The position numbers and the translations under genes were made by a program. From Dyella_B sp035277725 (lineage in GTDB: Bacteria > Pseudomonadota > Gammaproteobacteria > Xanthomonadales > Rhodanobacteraceae), in NCBI RefSeq assembly GCF_035277725.1, contig NZ_DATEJY010000245.1, positions 1 through 11,349 on the forward strand: DNA of 11,349 nucleotides, given 5' to 3'. The notes under the pieces are model-generated. The model was not told where the DNA came from. It did not search any database and worked only from the letters and a program-made list of their open reading frames with translations. Each line of letters starts with the position of its first letter. Position 1 is the first letter of the stretch. Shown here in pieces: positions 6,885 to 11,349 of the stretch.

Positions 6885-7475
6885 ATGAACCGTCGCGAAT
6901 GGTTGAAATGCATGTCCATGCTGGCCGCCGGCGCCGTTGCGGCACCGTCGCTGCTGGCGGTGTTCGACGTACACGCCGCCGCGCAAAGCAGCAACGCGGG
7001 CATACCCTTCTTCAGCAAGCCGCAAAACGATCTGATGACCGCTGTCGTCGACATCATCATTCCGCGCTCCGATACGCCGGGCGCGGTGGATGCAGGCGTG
7101 CCGCGCTTTATCGACCTGATGTTCAGGGACGTCTATACCAAGGAAGAACAGCAGAACTACGTGCACGCGCTCGCTGCCTTTGAAGAAAAGAGCGGCAAGG
7201 CGTTTTTGCAGCTGGATGCCGTGCAGCGCAAGGCGCTGGTTGCCAAGCTCCATCACGAAGCGCTCGCCCAGAGCAAGGAGATCGATCCCGTTTCGGCGCC
7301 CGCTTTTGTGCTCACGACCAAGAAGCTGACCATGCTTGGGTACTTCATGTCACAGCCCGGATGCACACAGGTGCTGCAATACGTGGCGGTGCCGGGTGCG
7401 TACCATGCCGATATTCCGCTGTCGCAGGCGGGGAATGGCCGGGCGTGGGCGGTGGAGACGGAATTGACGATATGA
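6885..7475 (+). CDS. Gluconate 2-dehydrogenase subunit 3-like Tat partner of the GMC enzyme
   Basis: The small (gamma-type) subunit, 196 aa, of a membrane-associated sugar dehydrogenase. It begins MNRREWLK, a twin-arginine motif, followed by a hydrophobic core and a cleavage-like VHAAAQ near residues 29-34. The mature part has the family features DLMTAVVDIIIPRSDTPGA, VPRFIDLMFRD and FFSKPQ. In known systems this protein is the chaperone/escort that carries the signal-less flavoprotein through the Tat system and stabilises it. GAGGAG (6872-6877) lies 7 nt before the ATG at 6885. An ATG at 6882, one codon earlier, is too close to the ribosome-binding site, though either start gives the same mature protein. 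The gene follows the GMC gene by a few bases. A 124-bp REP inverted repeat separates it from the next gene. Confidence 0.9.
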   Translation: MNRREWLKCMSMLAAGAVAAPSLLAVFDVHAAAQSSNAGIPFFSKPQNDLMTAVVDIIIPRSDTPGAVDAGVPRFIDLMFRDVYTKEEQQNYVHALAAFEEKSGKAFLQLDAVQRKALVAKLHHEALAQSKEIDPVSAPAFVLTTKKLTMLGYFMSQPGCTQVLQYVAVPGAYHADIPLSQAGNGRAWAVETELTI

Positions 7476-7482
7476 CGCAACG

Positions 7483-7606
7483 CTCGTCATTCCGGCGAAG
7501 GCCGGAATCCAGTTTAAAAATGATGTGCGGAGCACACGACATACAATTTATGTGTGCTTCGCACGACGTATTTAAACTGGATTCCGGCCTTCGCCGGAAT
7601 GACGAG
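7483..7606. repeat. Perfect 36-bp REP inverted repeat inside the operon
   Basis: Arms 7483-7518 and 7571-7606 are perfectly complementary over 36 bp. Each arm holds its own hairpin, TTCCGGC-GAAG-GCCGGAA. The 52-nt centre contains a second nested inverted pair (GTGCGGAGCACAC against GTGTGCTTCGCAC, one mismatch). The unit matches those at 1717-1794 and 11295-11322. It lies between the dehydrogenase partner gene and the cytoplasmic isomerase. There is no T-run after either stem, so it is not a standard terminator. It could stabilise the 3' end of the upstream mRNA and lower expression downstream. Confidence 0.9.
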
Positions 7607-7662
7607 CTTCAGATTTCTGGCGATCGAAGCATCCACTTAGCGCACACACCAGGCCATCACGC

Positions 7663-8718
7663 ATGAAAACACTCAAGGGCCCAGGCATTTTCCTCGCCCA
7701 GTACGCCGGCAATGCACCGCCATTCAACACGCTCCCCGACATCGCGCGCTGGGCCGCATCGCTTGGCTTTGTTGGCGTGCAGATTCCCTCAAACGACCAA
7801 CGCCTGTTCGATCTCGAACAAGCGGCAGCGAGCAAAACGTACTGCGATGACGTCGCCGGCATGCTGGCCGAACACGGACTCGCCGTCACCGAGTTATCCA
7901 CCCATCTGCAAGGCCAACTGGTGGCCTCGCATCCCGCTTACGACCGCCAGTTCGATGGCTTCGCACCGCCTGCGCTGCGCGGGAACATACAAGCGCGCCA
8001 AGCTTGGGCCGTTGAGCAACTCAAGTTGGCGGCGAAAGCCAGCCGGCATTTCGGGTTGTCCGCGCACGCAACGTTTTCCGGTGCACTGGCATGGCACTTG
8101 TTCTACCCGTGGCCGCAACGTCCCGCCGGCTTGATCGATGAAGCCTTTGCCGAGCTGGGCAAACGCTGGCGCCCGATCCTGGATGCGTTCGACGAAGCGG
8201 GCGTGGACGTCTGCTACGAATTGCATCCCGGTGAAGATCTGCACGACGGCGTGACCTTCGAGCGTTTTCTCGATGCCGTCGATCATCATCCGCGCGCCAA
8301 TATCCTGTACGACCCCAGCCACATGGTGCTGCAGCAGTTGGACTACCTTGCCTTCATCGACATCTACCACGAGCGCATCCGCGCGTTTCACGTGAAAGAT
8401 GCCGAGTTCCGTCCGAACGGACGCGCCGGCGTTTATGGCGGTTATCAAAACTGGATCGATCGTCCCGGGCGTTTCCGCTCGCTCGGCGATGGCCAGATCG
8501 ATTTCCGCGCTGTCTTCAGCAAGTTCGCGCAATACGATTATCCCGGCTGGGCCGTGCTCGAATGGGAGTGCTGCCTGAAAGATCCCCAGCAAGGCGCCAA
8601 GGAAGGCGCAGCTTTTATCCGCGACCACATCATCAAGGCGACCGATCGCGCGTTCGACGATTTCGCCGCCACCGGTGCCGACCACACTTTCAACCGCCAA
8701 TTGCTGGGGCTCGAATAG
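7663..8718 (+). CDS. Cytoplasmic sugar phosphate isomerase/epimerase-like TIM barrel
   Basis: A 351-aa xylose-isomerase-like TIM-barrel enzyme without a signal peptide, unlike the other two barrels in the cluster. Motifs run in barrel order: GFVGVQIP (35-42), TELSTHLQGQL (76-86), VCYELHPGED (183-192), NILYDPSHM (213-221), RAFHVKDAEF (240-249) and AVLEWECC (297-304). E186, D217, H243 and E300 or E302 are the likely metal ligands. It may isomerise or epimerise the imported keto-sugar, or hydrate or eliminate it as in levoglucosan catabolism. The substrate is unknown. The ribosome-binding site is weak (AGG about 9 nt before ATG 7663), and the gene comes just after the REP inverted repeat, so its expression may differ from that of the upstream genes. 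The next gene starts 3 bp after its stop. Confidence 0.88.
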   Translation: MKTLKGPGIFLAQYAGNAPPFNTLPDIARWAASLGFVGVQIPSNDQRLFDLEQAAASKTYCDDVAGMLAEHGLAVTELSTHLQGQLVASHPAYDRQFDGFAPPALRGNIQARQAWAVEQLKLAAKASRHFGLSAHATFSGALAWHLFYPWPQRPAGLIDEAFAELGKRWRPILDAFDEAGVDVCYELHPGEDLHDGVTFERFLDAVDHHPRANILYDPSHMVLQQLDYLAFIDIYHERIRAFHVKDAEFRPNGRAGVYGGYQNWIDRPGRFRSLGDGQIDFRAVFSKFAQYDYPGWAVLEWECCLKDPQQGAKEGAAFIRDHIIKATDRAFDDFAATGADHTFNRQLLGLE

Positions 8719-8721
8719 ACC

Positions 8722-9618
<897 letters not shown>

Positions 9619-9637
9619 TTCTTTCCACGAGGCACTC

Positions 9638-10423
9638 ATGAAACAGCGAATCGCGCCTATTCCTACTCTGCTCATGCTCGCTGCCATCGGCCCATCGTCA
9701 GCTTTGGCGCAGACTGCCACGCAAACGCCCGAAGCCACCGAGCAATGGCAGCCGGTGCCGAAGATCATCACGCCCGGCAAGCAAGACAGCGCGCCGCCTT
9801 CCGATGCCATCGTGCTGTTTAATGGACACGATCTCAGCCAATGGGAAACATCCAAGGATCATTCACCCGCGCGCTGGAAAGTCCACGACGGCGTGGTCAC
9901 GGTGGACAAGCCCAGCGGCAACATCCAGACCAAACAGACATTCAGGAACTACCAGCTGCATCTGGAATGGTTCGTGCCCACCAACATTACCGGCGAAGGC
10001 CAGAAACGCGGCAACAGCGGCGTGTTCCTGGCCTCGACCGGGCCCGGCGATGAAGGCTATGAAATCCAGGTGCTGGATTCCTTCAACAACAAAACCTACG
10101 TCAACGGACAAGCCGCCAGCATTTACAAGCAGACGCCTCCGCTGGTGAATGCGATGCGTCCACCGGGCCAGTGGCAAACCTACGATATCGTCTGGACGGC
10201 ACCCGTGTTTGCCGCGGATGGCGCGCTCAAATCACCGGCGTTTGTCACGGTATTCCACAACGGTGTGCTCGTGCAGAACCACACCGGGCTTACCGGCGAG
10301 ACGTTCTATATCGGCAAGCCGAAGTACAAGCCCTACGATACGGCACCGATCAAGCTGCAGGCACACGGTGATCCCTCGCCGCCGATCAGCTTTCGCAATA
10401 TCTGGGTGCGTCCGCTGGATTGA
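9638..10423 (+). CDS. Secreted DUF1080 protein (3-keto-disaccharide hydrolase family)
   Basis: A 261-aa exported protein. Residues 1-24 form a Sec signal ending at SALA-Q. The rest is a single concanavalin-like jelly-roll domain with the DUF1080 landmarks: VLFNGHDLSQW (59-69), WKVHDGVVTV (80-89), GNSGVFL (125-131), YEIQVLDS (141-148), ASIY (160-163) and IKLQAHG (238-244). E142, Q144, D147 and H243 are the conserved polar positions I would expect in the active site. Family members are now annotated as cleaving 3-keto-glycosides made by a partner dehydrogenase, which suits the GMC enzyme upstream. GAGG stands 6 nt before ATG 9638, and the gap from the previous gene is 19 bp. It is the last gene of the rightward cluster. 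Its stop is 15 bp from the stop of the opposing exporter gene, with no terminator in between. Confidence 0.92.
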   Translation: MKQRIAPIPTLLMLAAIGPSSALAQTATQTPEATEQWQPVPKIITPGKQDSAPPSDAIVLFNGHDLSQWETSKDHSPARWKVHDGVVTVDKPSGNIQTKQTFRNYQLHLEWFVPTNITGEGQKRGNSGVFLASTGPGDEGYEIQVLDSFNNKTYVNGQAASIYKQTPPLVNAMRPPGQWQTYDIVWTAPVFAADGALKSPAFVTVFHNGVLVQNHTGLTGETFYIGKPKYKPYDTAPIKLQAHGDPSPPISFRNIWVRPLD

Positions 10424-10438
10424 CCGACCACGCCAGTC

Positions 10439-11038
10439 CTATTGGAACAAGCTCCACGCCAGCGTCAGTGAAAATGCAGCAAGCACCACTGACGCGCAGC
10501 GCTGCATGCCTTCGGCACTGATCCACACCAGGCGGCCACGACCGAGGGCTGCGCCAAATGCGATCCAGGCGAGCCCGATCGGCAGCACGAGGCTCAAGAA
10601 AATACTCATGGCCATCACATAATCAGCGACGTGCACAAATGCTGTGGACGGAAAGATCGTGCCAGCGAACAGGATGGCCTTGGGGTTGAGCAGCGTGGCG
10701 ACAAACAAGGTGTACGGACCAATCGTCACTGGCGACCTGGCTTCAATCGCCAGGGTCGTGCGCCACATACGCAGCGCGAGATAAGCCACATAGAGACAAC
10801 TGGCCATCCGCACCAGCGATGGCAACCAGGCCAATGTGTGCACCGCGTGCGCCAGAAAGCCGTCCCACGCCGAAATCGCCACCCCATAACCCGCCACTTC
10901 GGCACCCGCAAGTCGCGCTGCGCGACGCATGCCTTGCCGCAACCCCGCCGCGGCAAGCAGCGTGTTGGTGGGACCGGGCGTGATCAGCACGATGACGACA
11001 CCCAGCACGAACCATATGGTGGCCGATGTAGTGAACAT
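10439..11038 (-). CDS. LysE/RhtB-family amino-acid exporter
   Basis: An inner-membrane efflux protein of 199 aa with about six hydrophobic segments. It has the LysE-type motifs ITPGPTNTLL at the end of the first helix and LLNPKAILF in the middle, which place it in the family exporting amino acids or related metabolites. The exact substrate cannot be read. ATG 11038 puts the PGP motif about 21 residues from the start, as in E. coli RhtB, and lies downstream of a promoter-like pair at 11081-11109. An ATG at 11074 (211 aa) is possible; neither has a good ribosome-binding site. The gene converges on the catabolic cluster and has no obvious part in it. Confidence 0.9.
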   Translation of the reverse strand: MFTTSATIWFVLGVVIVLITPGPTNTLLAAAGLRQGMRRAARLAGAEVAGYGVAISAWDGFLAHAVHTLAWLPSLVRMASCLYVAYLALRMWRTTLAIEARSPVTIGPYTLFVATLLNPKAILFAGTIFPSTAFVHVADYVMAMSIFLSLVLPIGLAWIAFGAALGRGRLVWISAEGMQRCASVVLAAFSLTLAWSLFQ

Positions 11039-11080
11039 GGCAAGTAAAAAGGTGGACTCCGGGCGGATAGCCATCGGCCA

Positions 11081-11109
11081 ATTTAAGCATGCTTTTTTGC
11101 AGTTGCCGA
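11081..11109 (-). promoter_or_regulatory. Tentative promoter for the LysE-type gene
   Basis: On the minus strand TCGGCA (11109-11104) and TTAAAT (11086-11081) are 17 bp apart, each matching four of six consensus bases. The 10-bp palindrome AAGCATGCTT (11085-11094) overlaps the -10 end and could be a regulator site. Transcription would start around 11074, which favours the ATG at 11038 over the one at 11074. Confidence 0.3.
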
Positions 11110-11284
11110 CATGCAACAACCGCTCCCATGGCGTCGATGCGCGGACCCCAAGAACGTTCCGGTCGTCACAGAACCAACACCCGTCACTCCAGCTTTCGCT
11201 CATTGCTATCCGGGGAAATTCGCTGCGCTCCAGGCAAACATCTGCAACTCAACCGAAGCCCCTTTTTTCCCAGCAAATTCAAAG

Positions 11285-11348
11285 CTAGCGACTCGTCGCC
11301 CCGGCGAACGCCGGGGTCCAGTGCCTTTGAGTATCCGCAAGTCGCTAG
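11285..11348. repeat. REP unit flanked by a 9-bp inverted repeat at the right edge
   Basis: A single REP-type unit at 11295-11322 contains the hairpin CCCCGGC-GAAC-GCCGGGG and continues into CCAGTGCCTT, as the copy at 1717 does. It is enclosed by CTAGCGACT (11285-11293) and its exact reverse complement AGTCGCTAG (11340-11348). A degenerate half-unit, CTCCAGCTTTCGCT, lies near 11187-11200. The window ends one base after the right flank, so the element may continue. Confidence 0.65.
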
Positions 11349-11349
11349 G

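Noticed and set aside
7483..7606. Rho-independent terminator or CRISPR-like repeat
   Set aside because: The stems are not followed by a T-run, and there are only two facing units, not regularly spaced direct repeats with spacers.
7345..7666. Small ORFs on both strands covering the REP inverted repeat
   Set aside because: Their shared peptide (LDSGLRRND) is REP translation, and they lack ribosome-binding sites and overlap the end of the subunit 3-like gene.
10424..10438. Terminator between the convergent DUF1080 and LysE genes
   Set aside because: Only 15 bp separate the stops, with no hairpin or T-run visible.

Overview
The window is GC-rich, densely coded proteobacterial DNA. It looks like a gammaproteobacterium of the Xanthomonadales (Rhodanobacteraceae such as Dyella or Rhodanobacter would fit). 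This placement is an inference from gene content, codon use and the scattered REP-like palindromes whose translations read like 'AKAGVQ' or 'LDSGLRRND'. No rRNA or housekeeping gene confirms it.

Layout. Position 1-27 (minus) is the first nine codons of a gene running off the left edge, with a consensus ribosome-binding site. A 21-bp inverted repeat (173-260) follows, then a LacI-family repressor on the minus strand (268-1353). The roughly 480-bp divergent region 1354-1833 holds two LacI-type operator palindromes (1434-1449 and 1562-1587), a possible 74-codon leader ORF and a REP inverted pair. The rest up to 10423 reads rightward as one tightly packed catabolic cluster: Gfo/Idh/MocA oxidoreductase, NupG/XapB-type MFS permease, Tat-exported TIM-barrel isomerase/epimerase, GMC flavoprotein dehydrogenase, Tat-bearing gluconate-2-dehydrogenase subunit 3-like partner, a 124-bp REP inverted repeat, cytoplasmic TIM-barrel isomerase/epimerase, Tat-exported hydroxypyruvate-isomerase-like TIM barrel, and a Sec-exported DUF1080 protein (3-keto-disaccharide hydrolase family). 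A convergent LysE/RhtB-type exporter (10439-11038, minus) and another REP unit at the right edge close the window.

How the genes may work together (inference). The GMC enzyme, carried out by its Tat partner, would oxidise a sugar or glycoside at C3 in the periplasm and pass electrons through a predicted 3Fe-4S cluster to a cytochrome c that is not encoded here. The exported DUF1080 protein and the two exported TIM barrels would cleave or rearrange the 3-keto-glycoside. The MFS permease would import the keto-sugar, and the cytoplasmic TIM barrel and Gfo/Idh/MocA enzyme would isomerise and reduce it. The LacI protein would sense an intermediate and control both its own gene and the operon. The substrate cannot be read from the sequence. 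No glycoside hydrolase, sugar kinase or TonB receptor is in the window.

Nothing recognisable was seen in 41-172, in 7607-7662, or in 11110-11284 apart from one degenerate REP half near 11183. No tRNA, rRNA, CRISPR, insertion sequence or transposase was recognised.
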